Positions 34,527-45,819 of a stretch of DNA of 64,000 nt are shown here, in pieces (the first letter of the stretch is position 1; each line of letters begins with the position of its first letter). A program made the translations under genes and the position numbers. The DNA is from Clavaria fumosa (Eukaryota; Basidiomycota; Agaricomycetes; Agaricales; Clavariaceae), in the NCBI GenBank assembly GCA_951802425.1, contig OX637806.1, forward strand, positions 434,001 through 498,000, in the 5' to 3' direction. The notes under the pieces were generated by a model, which was given only the letters and a program-made list of their open reading frames with translations, had not been told where the DNA came from and did not search any database.

Positions 34527-34758
34527 GATAAGTTTTTTTGAAAGGAATTGCCCGTGTTAGGGGCGAGTGGTGGGAGTGATGAGTTAAGGAAGAGAAAAGC
34601 AGAGTGCGATGCACACAATCGTTTTAACCCCCAAAAAAAAAATTTCGGACTCCAATCGAAGCGCCGCAAAACTCCGGTGCTAACTTGATATGGGAGCCAC
34701 GTGTTCACACGGACTTTGGCCACAGGGTCTCAGGGGTTCGACCCTAAGAGAGGGATAC

Positions 34759-35482
34759 TGTTACGACCCCATCCGCTTGCATAAGCACTATCCCCGCCCC
34801 GGACTCCGAGCTCCGTACCAACTCCGATCCGCTCCGCCGTAACTCCATACGCCCCGCTCTGCATCTTCATCGGACTTTACTCCGCCGACCTTCGGACCAT
34901 TCGGACTTCGTTCTAGAACCTTCTCCCTCCATCCCCTCATTCTGTTTACTATTGAGAGGATACCCTTGACCCATGGGAGTTGCTTTTGTTGTTGTTTCTT
35001 TGTTCCATGAAAATTGCATAGGCACATGTGGTGAAACTCTCCTAGTAATTTGATATGTACATTGTTTCACATTACTCCTATACTCTGTCCTTGCAGTATA
35101 AGTTTCCACCTGTATCTCCCTGCTCCTCAGTTTGAATATAACGTCTCTTGATCCTAAAAATATCTCTGAGCTTTCGTCCTCATCGTCCTCGATGTTCTCC
35201 ACATCATCCAACCAACTCCGGCCAACTCCGATGGACTCCGATCAACTTCGGAGTTTTGACTTGTGTTCTGATCCTCCTTTAGGTATTGTTCTTGTTTGAT
35301 AAATAGGGACACATATATATGCGGTGGCACAACACATACGTTGAGGCCGCAGTCCCATAAGTCTCTCTTCCTCTTGTTTACTTCTCCGTTTCTCCGATAT
35401 CGGACTCTGACCGGACTCCGATAGAATATCTCCACTCCGCTCCGCTAACCCCTTCGCCGCTAACCTTGTTAGGACCGTGACA
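34759..35482 (+). mobile_element. 3' LTR of element B
   Basis: 724 bp, TGTTACGACC to GACCGTGACA. A purine-rich run, AAGAGAGGGATAC, precedes it. Confidence 0.9.
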
Positions 35483-36067
35483 GTACTCCAGACTTGATAT
35501 TGACGCACATTGGTTTAAGCTTGAGGCTAGTATGCCCTTTGAGCTTGGAACCACCGCAATTGATAGGTCTTGTCTCCCTTGGTGACCACAAGATCGCCAA
35601 GACACACTCTACTCTATTCTAACTTGTTCTCTGCGCTTGTACAACTTGCGCAATCTAAGTATTCTCTCTTATTCGTCTTGGTACTGACCTTCGAACCCTA
35701 TAGGTTCTCCTGTCGGTTGGCAAAGTCATTGCCTTCACTGACACACTTCTCAACACTGTCGCGACTACCCGCGACTCTTCTATCATCGTCTATTTCTTTC
35801 ACTTCGTCCTTTTCCTTTCTCACGCTTCATCGGTCGATCTCGCGACCTTCTCAGCGTTACCAGTTTCCCCCACCTTGTCTATTCTCTTCTTCACACTTCG
35901 TCGGTCAACTTCACAACCCTCTCAGCATTACCCATCTCCCTCTCCTCGTCAATTTCCTGCTCTACACTTCGTCTACCGACTTCGCGACCTTCCCAGCAAT
36001 GTCTTCTCTTTCTATACCTATCTCCCTTCACTCTTACATCTTCTCAGATGTCTTTGCAACCTTCCGG
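35483..36067 (+). mobile_element. A'-type LTR fragment, left of E2
   Basis: It matches A LTR positions from about 12374 (GTACTCTAGACTTGATATTG) onward, including the self-primer word AGACTTGATATT. It is split from its end (36988-37104) by element E2. Confidence 0.85.
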
Positions 36068-36987
36068 TGTAAGGATAATGTGTTGTTTAACCATGGAAAC
36101 ATGACAGATATCGACTATCCAGATATTTTTGCATCCAAAACATTTATGTCTGATACAATCCGATAACGATCCAATACTATCTGACGACATCCGGAACATC
36201 TGACAAATGTCCAATATCAGCCTCTCCGATCTTCAATCCCCCATGATGATCACAGCCCGCAGGTTACACACACCGCCCACACCTTTCTATTTCATCACTC
36301 CAGCATGGTCAGTGCCCGACATACTCACTATTCCATTCCCATTCCTTTATTTCATATACCATGCTGTAAATTTTATATTGTGATCCCTTTCAACCATTCA
36401 ATCGTTTAAACGTTTCAAACCCTTTGCAGTACTTTGTCCATTGTTCCTAGTACCCCTTTGCTGTACCAGCCCCACTTTCCTTCTTTTATGAGCGGTCCAG
36501 ACATATATTAGTTATCGGACATTTCATTCCTCCGATCCGCATGATTCCATTATGGATTATGACCCCTACATGACCTTGTACACAATGTCGCATTGCCTTC
36601 TGTAGCTTCCGGACATTTCCGTAGAACTGGATATGCTGTACTTAGAAAAATGTATATAAGTACATACCGGACTCTATGGGAAAAAAGCTTTTGGACTGTC
36701 ATCATCTTGCTTTGATCTCGAAAAAGCCCACCCTTCGTCGTATCCCTCGATCCGCTGGCCTTCGTCGTCGCCGGCACCTCGAACTTTCGATCCAGACATC
36801 GGACCCTATTGGATCCAACAACACCGGACACTCCGGACAACGTATACTCTCACTTTCTGAACCTTTTACAACTTAACCTCTATATCCTCCGAAGTTCTGT
36901 TTAGTGTCACAGTCATGTAAACAAGACCCCCTGAAGAACCAGGCCGCGAACACCTAGTTGCAGCCAACACCAGTTCAGCCTACTACA
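36068..36987. mobile_element. Element E, copy 2 (920 bp, TGTA...TACA)
   Basis: It is inserted in the A'-type LTR with a 4-bp target duplication, CCGG (36064-36067 and 36988-36991). It starts TGTAAGGATAAT and ends CCTACTACA, like copy 1. No coding frame is supported. The identical ends and 4-bp duplication in two unrelated sites define the element precisely. Confidence 0.88.
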
Positions 36988-37104
36988 CCGGGACCGAGCA
37001 TTCTCGACTGTGCTCAACAGTTGATTGGTCTTAGCGAGTTTTTAGCATAGGTCACCAACAAGTCGATCTCCAGCACTATTATCGAGACGGGACAGGCCCT
37101 AACA
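36988..37104 (+). mobile_element. End of the A'-type LTR, right of E2
   Basis: It continues the A LTR from GGGACCGAGC to GGCCCTAACA. Confidence 0.85.
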
Positions 37105-37625
37105 GGAACAAACCACAAGGCTGGTAAACCAGTCCTTCCTCACCGTGTGCACGACATCTTGCGTGGTCTACATACTTAAATCGTCCATGTAACATGACCA
37201 CGAAAATATAAACGGGACTTAAATATATATATATATATATATATAAAAGTACTTTCACTTTTACTGCCTTGTACTCTTTTCCCCTTATGCTAGTATCATC
37301 ATCATGACCATTTAAGTTGTGTGAACCTAAGTCTGATATAATACTAGCATCATCCCCATCTGCCCTAGCCCCATGTCCTAACCCAGCTAGCCTGGACCCC
37401 TATTTCTCAAACTGTCACACTCTGTCACAGCTCAGCCCCCTCATCCTCTTTTCCTTTACCCTGCCTGCAGTGTGCAACAGAACTGTGTGAAAATTTTACT
37501 GTGTGTAGATACACATGACCCAAACTGGAGGACAACCTACATAACCCTCCCCAAGCAATACTGAGTGCACCAAGCCTGGTACTTTATTTACAGCACCTGA
37601 GACTGAGACTGGGTTGAGCCCTGCT
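37105..37625. other. Non-coding DNA with (AT)n and J-like LTR sequence
   Basis: An (AT)n run lies at 37223-37244. The stretch 37245-37350 (CTTGTACTCTTTTCC, TTTAAGTTGTGTGA) matches the LTR of element J near 61450-61530 in opposite orientation. The remainder is CpG-poor and has no gene I can support. Confidence 0.45.
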
Positions 37626-37927
37626 TGCATATTTACTCTTATTCACAATAACAGTAAGGAATTATCCTGTCAATGAGACTTGTCAGATTACCTAGAATCA
37701 CAGAATCACTCTGGTGACATAAGAGTGATCCTATAGGCAATACAGAGGAGTGTGGTAGGTGATATGCTTTGCCACTGAGACACTATTGCTAGTGCTCCTC
37801 TTAGAGTACTAATAGAACTGTGCTCCTAGAGGTTCTCATGACTACTAGCCACAATGATGAATGATTGTAGGCTATGCATTACTACATACTCTGCATTCCA
37901 ACTGTGGGATTACTCCCATCCCTAACA
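37626..37927 (-). mobile_element. LTR of family F, copy 2 (3' LTR)
   Basis: About 99% identical to 3844-4147. On the minus strand it starts TGTTAGGGATGG, and a purine-rich run TGCAGGGGGGGAT stands directly upstream, so it is a 3' LTR whose internal region lies at higher coordinates. It has no CpG. Confidence 0.8.
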
Positions 37928-38260
37928 TATCCCCCCCTGCATAGACTCAATCATTCAGCAATAGAACAGAATGAGTGCAGGGAATAGTGGTATTACAAGT
38001 TGTCTGGACTCTGGATAACAATCAAGCTTAACACCTCCCAGGATATGCATTACCATTCCTGACTAGGTGTATCCAAGAATCTTCCAAGTCCTGACAAGAC
38101 TCCTCCACCACTAATGTAGTTCTTCTGAGATTCAGGCAGATGAGGAGAGGTAATTATAATATGATTTTTGGACTCTAAAACAGATTTACTGAGTCCAACT
38201 CCCAGGCATCCTCCTCTACCATCTTTCTCAGCTCCATCCACATTTCTCCATTAACTGTTT
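37928..38260 (-). other. 3' internal end of the second F element
   Basis: The polypurine tract is followed, going upstream on the minus strand, by a short frame (38050-38241) ending in FLDTPSQEW. It may be the tail of an F protein; the right limit of this element cannot be placed. Confidence 0.35.
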
Positions 38261-39594
38261 AAGAGCAATCCTGCTGGGGGGGTCCAGCTCTCAACAATGA
38301 ATGGAATAGAATGCAAGGCATGTTGCTGACTCATGTCCTGCTGTGAGTCCAATCTGACTGTCAGCACATGTATCCCCAGACATGTCACTGACAAACAGGT
38401 GGATCTTTGATGGTTGATTGGAGCAAAGCTGACAGGATGTCCTGTTAAACAAGGTTGCCATGGTGTGTTGTAACTTTTTATACTTCACTCTTATACTGAA
38501 TGTTCAAACCTGTGATAGGAGGAGGGCAAGAGAATAACATTTGCATTCAGCTTGTTGATTTTGACATGTATGCTGGTGCATCCTTGTTCACAGCTTCACT
38601 TGGCAAATTATGTCATGCCATCTAATAGGAGGAAGATGAGAGATCAATTTTGGCATCTGGCCTATTAATTTGGACCTGTGCTCTAGTGTGTCCCAATGTC
38701 TCTTTATATTCACTTCCATTGGTATAAATTCACACTTTCCTGCAGTTGTAGTCCCTTGGACAAAGATCATTGGCAATTCTATATGCAGTGTGAGTGATAT
38801 TTGTGCTGCTTCTGCACCCCAGGGTTTTGGGGTGTGTTATAACATCTGCCCTGCTTCTGCACCCCAGGGTCTTTGGGCATGTTATAATGTTTGCCCTGCT
38901 TCTGTGCCCCAGGGTTTGTGGGTGTGTTATAACATCTGCCCTGCTTCTGCACCCCAGGGTCATTTGAATAGTAATTTTTGCCCATCAGTATCTCCAAAAA
39001 GTGATGCTTTTTCAAAGGAGTGCCCTGCTACTGCACCCCTAGGACATGTCATTTGTGCAAATTCTGCATCTCAGGACTTACAAATATGCCCTGATGACCA
39101 GCTTCCATACAAGTTTCGTTACTCAACTATGACATGCTCAAAAAACATGACCACATCATACAGACTACATCTCCCAATCATTGAGAAAGAGACACAAGCC
39201 CCTATTTCATGGTTTTACCTCCAGATTATGTTGAACTTACATAATATGTTGCCTCATATGATAAGTATGGAATGTACAATTAAGAGTACATGTAGATTGA
39301 TCCATCTTTTTTATTATTCATGGATGTATGAAAAAGCAGGACTATAAATTCTATGTAAGAAGGTTATACCAACCTTTAAATTCAAACAACATACTAAATT
39401 TTATGCAGGGTTCTGTAAAATTATTTGCACATGTTATACAAATTGCAAGGAAGACTTACAAGCAAGTATTACATAAAGTATTGTCATTGTTGAAAGTGCT
39501 CTATGAAACAGGCTAATGAAACTTCTGCTCATAATGCATACAATAGAGAAATGGGTGGAGGGATACATACATTTTCTTATGAAGAAATCCAACC
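38261..39594. other. CpG-poor DNA with a 45-bp Cys-rich coding minisatellite
   Basis: Four exact-period 45-bp units begin CTGCTTCTGCACCCC at 38806, 38851, 38896 (one base differs) and 38941, with a degenerate fifth near 39025. On the plus strand they encode 15-residue repeats (CPASAPQGLWVCYNI) in a 225-codon frame at 38670-39347. The rest of that frame is ordinary-looking and matches no family I know. The frame may be fortuitous. Confidence 0.5.
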
Positions 39595-40552
39595 ATGCCT
39601 GTTATTGTCAAAGGTTCAAGACCACAGATTGCTGGGGCCTGTCTTCAGCATTCAGCACTTTGGAGACACCTTAAAATCCTGAACCTATCTGTCAACATGT
39701 GTGTGGGACCAGAGCAGGTGGAACAAGAGTTTGGACAGTGGCAGCTTGATGTTGGGCATGGGAAACATACAGATAGCAACTGCAACCTCAATCTTCCTGA
39801 GCACTTTAAGTGTGCCAGCAATACATTGGCCTCCCTGGTTCAATTTATCTATCCAGGTAAATTGGAGTTTTGATAATACATTGGATTTTGTGGCTCAATG
39901 CATCCATGCAGGCATTTCAGATCTCCCCCACCCACCTGATCAGTACTTCACTGATTGCATGCTTCTCTCTGCATGGAATGGAGATGTTCCCAACATCAAT
40001 GCCAGAGTCCTCAAGGACTTCTCAGGACAGGAGAGGGTTTACCACAGTGCAGACTCTGTTGCAGCAGTGGGGGAAGGGGATGAGGGAGATATGCTCTATC
40101 CAGTGGAATACCTCAATTCAATCAATGCATCTGGGCTTCCATTGGCCAAGCTCACTCTCAAGATTGGCTGCCCAATCATGGTATTGAGGAATCTGAATCC
40201 AGTGCAGGGAGTTTGCAATGGGACAAGGGGTATCTTGACAAGGATGTCAAATAGAGTGTTGGAAATTCATCTGTTGAGTGGGGAGCATGCTGGCCAGAAG
40301 GTTTTCATCCCTCACATCACACTTACCCCTTCTGACATCCAAATTCCTTTTGAACTCAAACATTGGCAATTCTCTGTGTCTGTGGCCTTTGCTGTGACCA
40401 TCAACAAGAGCCAAGGGCAGTCTGTGAAGTATGTGGGGTTGGACTTTAGAACCTCTGTGTTCACCCATGGACAGTTTTATGTTGCTGTTTCATGTGTTAC
40501 ATCTGTTCAAAGGATTAAAGCAATCTGGGATCCCACTGTCTCAGAACCTGTT
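39595..40552 (+). pseudogene. Helitron-type PIF1-like helicase, C-terminal part
   Basis: Two exons (39595-39856 and 39912-40552) flank a 55-bp GT-AG intron; joining gives FIYPG-ISDLPHPP. Words typical of Helitron helicases follow: PVEYLNSINASGLP, KIGCPIMVLRNLNP, GVCNGTRGIL, the motif VTINKSQGQS and motif VI as YVAVSCVTS, where cysteine replaces the usual arginine. The 5' half, including the Walker motifs and any Rep domain, is absent. The frame is intact and CpG-free up to SEPV, where an inversion breakpoint cuts it. The next residues, TKNIVYT, are found inverted at 41359-41384. Confidence 0.85.
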
Positions 40553-40697
40553 GACAGGGTGATGGCATCCCGCTTGATGTGCCATCACACATTTGGGCCG
40601 TACTGTCGGTGGTGGTCACGTGAGTCTCGTGACTTACTGATCATGTGACGAGTCACGTGTCCGCGACCTTTGCAGGTCACGTGATGTCACCATGACA
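40553..40697 (-). mobile_element. First ~145 bp of the D 5' LTR, inverted
   Basis: On the minus strand it reads TGTCATGGTGACATCACGTG onward, equal to the start of the LTR at 55614. The adjacent TGAAG (40698-40702) is the reverse complement of the CTTCA behind the 3' LTR at 56241. Confidence 0.85.
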
Positions 40698-40713
40698 TGA
40701 AGTTTGAATATGC

Positions 40714-41358
40714 TGTCAAGGTCCAGTCAAGATTCAAGGCCAGAGGGTCAGAAGTAGATCTAGCATTGGAGTCCAGTTGGAGCCTGATGTCAAGAAGGCA
40801 ATAGTAGACTAGAGGGTTCAAGGGGGGTGGGACTGCAGCCTCAACTTGTGTGTTGTGCCACCATGTATATACGTGTTGCTATTTGGTGGATTGACAGTTG
40901 CAGATGAAAGGATGTGAGAGACAGAAGATAACTCTGGAGTCCAGTGGGTAAGTGTCAGGCACATTGAGGATGATGAGGATGAAGCACAAACAAGTAGGAG
41001 GACAAGAAACATTAATATTTGAATTGGGGGGCATAGAGATACATGCGAAGATTTTATACTAAGAAGACATGAGCATAGGGAAACTTATGAAACATAGTAT
41101 GCTGCAGATTTCATAGTAAGCATCAAGCATAGTTTGGGCCATGCATGTGATAGAGAATGTTCCCATGGAAGTAGGGCAGTGTCCCAATGGTCTCCAACCA
41201 AGGAATAATGCTGGGAGGTCATCTAATGCAAAGTCCACAAAGTTCAAAGTAACAGTAGACAGAGTCCAAGTAAGGAGCAGAGCAGAGTATCAGAGTTGGC
41301 ATAGGGTGTGGAGTCCAGAGCATGAATGATGGTCATGTGATCAGACTAGATCATAACA
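40714..41358 (-). mobile_element. B' 5' LTR, CpG-decayed and inverted
   Basis: On the minus strand it starts TGTTATGATC and matches the B LTR (TGTTACGACC), for example the reverse complement of ATGTATATACGTG and the CAGCCTCAAC block. It inserted in the helicase tail after VYT. Its element continues at 56246 beyond element D. Confidence 0.75.
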
Positions 41359-41384
41359 AGTGTACACAATATTCTTTGTAACAG

Positions 41385-41861
41385 ACTGACACTTGACATT
41401 GCCCATCAAGCGACCATCCCTAACATGACCTTGTTTTCTCCCGCGCCCCACCTTTACCGTTATCCCGTCTCCTTGGCATCCCCATCTCCTTCCCACGACG
41501 GCTTCCTGTTCCCCTGGCGCACTTGTACCGCTATCCCATTCCCCCACTGACCGACGCCTCCCTTCTTGGGACCATGACAACTTTGCGATCGTCACCCGGA
41601 TACTTTCATTTCCTCCCTACCGTCACTCCCATTGCATGTCTCCTCTTATTACCTTGTACTAATATCATTCCCATGGTCTTGGACTCCAGTATATATATGA
41701 GTAGACACTCGACACATATTCCTTAGACTTTGATATTCTCTAGAAATTGCCTCTTTCTACTTCCTCATTGAGCCTTTATGTCAGCTATCCATGTGACCCT
41801 CGCGACATTGTTGCGACCTCACTGTGACCTTTGAGCTCCAGATTTAGGATCGACCGCGACA
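41385..41861 (+). mobile_element. D 5' LTR, remainder
   Basis: It matches 55763-56240, ending GACCGCGACA. It contains TATATATA near 41690 and the self-primer AGACTTTGATATT at 41725-41737. Confidence 0.88.
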
Positions 41862-41875
41862 TAATATCAAAGTCT
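41862..41875 (+). promoter_or_regulatory. Primer binding site of element D (self-complementary)
   Basis: TAATATCAAAGTCT starts at the first base after the LTR; 13 nt pair exactly with LTR 41725-41737. The extra A relative to element A is matched by an extra T in its partner. Confidence 0.7.
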
Positions 41876-42013
41876 CAACCCCATCCCTCATCCTAACTCG
41901 ACATCCACAACATCCCGACACTGACGACTGACCCCAAACCAACCTTGCCCAGCCCTCCTAATGTACCTGGAAAGCCGTGACCCTCGCTATTTGCCAAACT
42001 GGATTCTCAAACA

Positions 42014-43657
42014 TTGAGAAAGAAGAACTTGCCAGAACCCTTGGGCCTCACCGACCAACAAAAGCAACACCGCTTTTTCACCCTTTGCTACATCGACCAC
42101 CATACACCGGTACCCATTACTCGCTGCAACTCCCCGGATGGACGACTGCTGCAGAGCACCGTATATCGCTTGGTAGAGCAACAGTTCATCAAACCCGGAC
42201 CTTGGTCCTCGAGAGAGATCCGTGAGCAGAAGCTCCACCCAGGCTATTTCCCTGCAGAGTTCCCCATGCTACTTACTGCCACCCTTAACCAAGAAATATT
42301 CCATCAGGCTACCAAAGGCCTGACGATTGAGGACATCGAAAACGTCGAGTCCCCACCGAGAACACCCTCACCCACTCCTACCCCACAACTCCTTACCACG
42401 CCACCACCACGGTTCAGACCAACGCCCCTGAGCCCGAACCTGCCCCTGAGAGTTTCCTACAAGCACGCACAGCCAACACTTGGCTCCTCATCGACACCAG
42501 CCGCCACCCACCCCGACTCGCCACTTGGGCACCCATCAACCCCCGAGCGTATCCTAGTGCCTGGCCTTGGCCTGCTTCAGATATCTGAAGAAGTCTTCAG
42601 GATGCCCTCGGCCAGCAGAGCACCCTCGCCACCACCCACGAACCTTGCCCTCCCCGTTCGACTCGATCCCCCATCACCTCAGACTCCCTCTCCCCCTCCT
42701 CAGTCTCCTCCGTCTCCTTCGCCTCCAACTCAACGGAACTCCCAGACATCGATGAGGAACTCTGTGGATACGATGTCTAGCGGATTCTCCATCGCCCCCT
42801 TCGATGGGAGTAGGACTGCCTACCGGACCTTCATCTGACAGCTCAACATCTTCTTCCTTGGGGAACCAGAGAAGTTTAATATGGACCTAAAATGAATTTT
42901 GTTTGCCCTAAACCAGATGCGCAGAGGATACGCAGGAGATTGGGCAAATTCGGTGGTTGAAAAGATAGTCGCAGCCCCTGCCTCATGCCCCACCTGGGCC
43001 GTCTTCAGGGGAAGGATGGATGCCAAGTTTTCGGACTTGGTAGAGAAGGAGAATGCCTATCTTAAGCTTGGAAAGCTTAAGCAAGGTAAACGCCCAGTAA
43101 ATGAGTTTCTGACAGAGTTCGACCAGCTAGTTGCGAAGGCCAAACTCTCCGAGGAAACTCACGGAGACCTCCTCATTACCCTCCTCGAACCTGCCCTCAA
43201 TTATAACATCACCGATCGCATCTATGCTGCTGCCGCCCTTCCACCCAACTATACTGCCTGGAAGAGGAAAGCCCTCACCATCGACTTAATGCTCGAATGT
43301 CACGATGCCATGCACCCCACCCGACAGATCATCTACGCCAAACCACCCGATTGCCCGGCCCCACGACCTTCTGCGCCCCCCCAACATGACCCGAATGCGA
43401 TGCAGGTTGACCGGATCCTGTCGTGCGGCAATTGCTACAATTGTCAGCAGCCCAGCCACCTCGCACGCAACTGCCCACTCCCTCGCAAGCCCCCCCGAGT
43501 TCCCCGGATCAATGTCCGGGCCAACGACACCTCGACTGCGACCGCCAATGAGCTTGAGGCCCTGGTGGCCCAGCTTCGCAACACCATCAAGGTGAAGGAT
43601 AAGGAACTTGGGGTGCTGAAAGAGGCAAAGACAGATTTTCCTGCAGGCGAGGAATGA
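42014..43657 (+). pseudogene. gag: Gag of element D
   Basis: The frame is open from a TTG at 42014; an upstream ATG at 41963 is in another frame, so the true start is unclear or lost by an indel. N-terminal words (TVYRLVEQQFI) match the H Gag (VVYRSVERQFI). A long Pro/Ser-rich linker leads to the capsid domain (FDGSRTAYRTFI, LNQMRRGYAGDWAN, FDQLVAKAKLSE) and the CCHC knuckle CYNCQQPSHLARNC, then a coiled-coil end. TGA codons stand at 42836 and 42893, both one C-to-T change from CGA. Confidence 0.85.
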
Positions 43658-43783
43658 AGGAAGCAGCTTCCCCACCTAAGTCCCCCCCCTGTACTAGTAC
43701 CACGACAATGCCAGTCTCTGACTCGTCTCCCAAACTGCTTCTAAGGATGACAAAGATAGTGGGCCGCCAAGAAACAGCCCAAC

Positions 43784-43976
43784 TTGAATTCAGAGTTCAA
43801 ATCTCCCCCCCCCACCTTCCCAAGTAGAGCCATGCACAGGAAAGTGCTTATCGACAGCAGCAGTACAACCTCAGTCATGGACCACAGTTTCGCCAATCAG
43901 AACTGTTTCCCCATGGAACGACTCCCATCCCCAATGATCACAAGGAATGCAGACAGTACCCTGAACGAGGTCTTTA
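43784..43976 (+). pseudogene. pol: Protease start of element D
   Basis: HRKVLIDSSSTTSVMDHSFA resembles the retropepsin active-site region, with DSS in place of DSG. The frame is cut by the foldback element and continues in sense at 52543. Confidence 0.7.
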
Positions 43977-45219
43977 CACTCCCCCACCTATTCCAATAGG
44001 AGTCCTATAGGAGTCCTAGGAATTGATAGGAATCCTAGGAATCTGATAGGAACATTATCCCAGCCAAACTGGCATGAAATCAGCATTCCTATGTTCTTTT
44101 TCCTAGTTTATTCTGATAGGAATTTAGTGAGACCATCAGAATTTCCTAGGAATTTCCTTTCATAGGATTCCTATCAGACTTGTTTGGAATACCAAACTTC
44201 TCAGACAAACAAAGGCAAATAAAGAATGCTAAGAATAAAAACTTGAAATTGAGCAGCCCTGTGGCTGGTCCCTCAGGAACAGGTTACCAATCAGGCATAG
44301 CTGCTTTTGGTAAGCTGCTATGACCGTGGGAAATTTTTTGCACGGCTTGCAAAATATGACTTTTTATACACCAAAAAATCGGCAAAAATCAGGAGATTCC
44401 AAATCTGGACACCCTACATTTGTATCTGCCTTGGTTCAGTGTCAATTTGCAAAATACACAGAAAATATTCATTTTTACACAATTCTGCAGTACTCTGGCT
44501 TGAAAATGGATAGTAGAGGATACACACACTACCTGTGGACATATGGGAAGGGTATGGATTAGTTTAACAACACACCCACCATCTCTGCCACCTCCCTGGA
44601 GTCCATTACTAGGAATTAGGGTGTTATTGGCCTGGGAGCATGACCATTTGTCAGATTGCAAATTCCAGCCATCAGACTACATCTAATACAACCATGCAAA
44701 AGCCCATAATATTTGGTGCAGAACTACAGATTCCCCATGTCCATTTTCCCAAAGTTCTTAAAATCTCTCCCCAGACAGCCCTTTATGTCAAATCACATAT
44801 TCCTGTTGTCTAATAGCTGACAATGTATGCATGAAAACATGTTCAAAGTTTGGTGAAGTTAGGCCAAGTTCTCAGGAAGATAGCTCAGAATGTGTCTTTT
44901 GGAGGACAGTTTAACATGAAGGCAGAGACAAGGACATGACTTGCATAACCTTGCCTTGCACTCCAACAGACATATTCTGAGCTATCTTCCTGAGAACTTG
45001 GCCTAACTTCACCAAACTTTGAACATGTTTTCATGCATACATTGTCAGCTATTAGACAACAGGAATATGTGATTTGACATAAAGGGCTGTCTGGGGAGAG
45101 ATTTTAAGAACTTTGGGAAAATGGACATGGGGAATCTGTAGTTCTGCACCAAATATTATGGGCTTTTGCATGGTTGTATTAGATGTAGTCTGATGGCTGG
45201 AATTTGCAATCTGACAAAT

Positions 45220-45808
45220 TGTTATGGCTCACGTAGCCGGGAGTCCTAGGCAGGCTGGCTGAGTAGGAGGACAAGTGGGTGGTATTCAGAATAACGAGTC
45301 TGAGGTTTACATTGTATCTACTTACCTACTTATATACTATATCAGAGGAGTGGGGTACTGGTTACAATACAAGGAGAAGGGGAAAGGAACAGCAATAGTT
45401 GCGCGTAGCGAAGGAATGAAAGTATCCAGGAAACGGTCACGTGGTCGTGGAGACAACAAGGTTAGAAGTCGCAGTTGTCGGGGGGATGGATCACAGGCGG
45501 GGAAGAGACAAGGGCGCTAAGGGGACGGGACAACGGTAACAGGAGAGGAAAACAAGGAGATCACCGGATCCGGACTAGTCTTGATGGCGTCAAGTTGTCA
45601 GGTGTCAAAGAGAGACAGGATGATGGCATCCCGCATTGACGTTCCATCACGAAAATGGGCCATCTCCTCGGTAGTGGTCATGTGATGGGTAGTCAGGTGG
45701 TCGGGCGCTTACCAGTCATGTGATTGTTGACCGGCTAGTCACATGTCCGGGATCCCGGCCATGTCTCGTGATATAAGCGCAGTGGTCACCTGACTGCGCA
45801 CCGTAACA
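45220..45808 (-). mobile_element. 3' LTR of element H
   Basis: 589 bp; on the minus strand TGTTACGGTGCG to GAGCCATAACA. The purine run TTGAGGAGAGGATTA precedes it on that strand. Confidence 0.95.
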
Positions 45809-45819
45809 TAATCCTCTCC

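Larger units (their letters stand above)
27375..35482 (+). mobile_element. Element B: Ty3/Gypsy chromovirus with antisense gene
   Basis: 8.1 kb: LTR (27375-28097), self-primer site, gag, a -1 frameshift site, pol with chromodomain, an antisense Zn-cluster frame (33534-34526), and LTR (34759-35482). The five bases on either side (CTAAC and GTACT) do not match, and the flanks belong to different parts of A'-type elements, so this copy probably arose by recombination between two B insertions. Damage: a 35-bp triplication in gag, reverse transcriptase YLNN instead of YLDD, and two TGA codons late in pol. Confidence 0.9.
40548..41384. other. Inverted segment (helicase tail, B' LTR, start of D LTR)
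   Basis: Flipping this segment makes three things fit at once: the helicase frame continues SEPV-TKNIVYT, the D LTR becomes complete, and the 5-bp target duplication of D (CTTCA) matches. The breakpoints share CTGTT/AACAG. Confidence 0.85.

Noticed and set aside
34720..34757. GGGGTTCGACCC, a tRNA B-box-like word before the B 3' LTR
   Set aside because: No A box, acceptor stem or anticodon arm can be built upstream. It is not a tRNA gene, and a tRNA-derived SINE is unsupported.
37245..37350. Full J-type LTR
   Set aside because: Only about 100 bp match the J LTR; neither end nor a target duplication can be placed.
38806..38985. CRISPR-like array
   Set aside because: Units are contiguous 45-bp tandem copies without unique spacers; it is a minisatellite.
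42567..42755. Short plus-strand frame within the D gag
   Set aside because: Out-of-frame shadow of the Pro/Ser-rich Gag linker.
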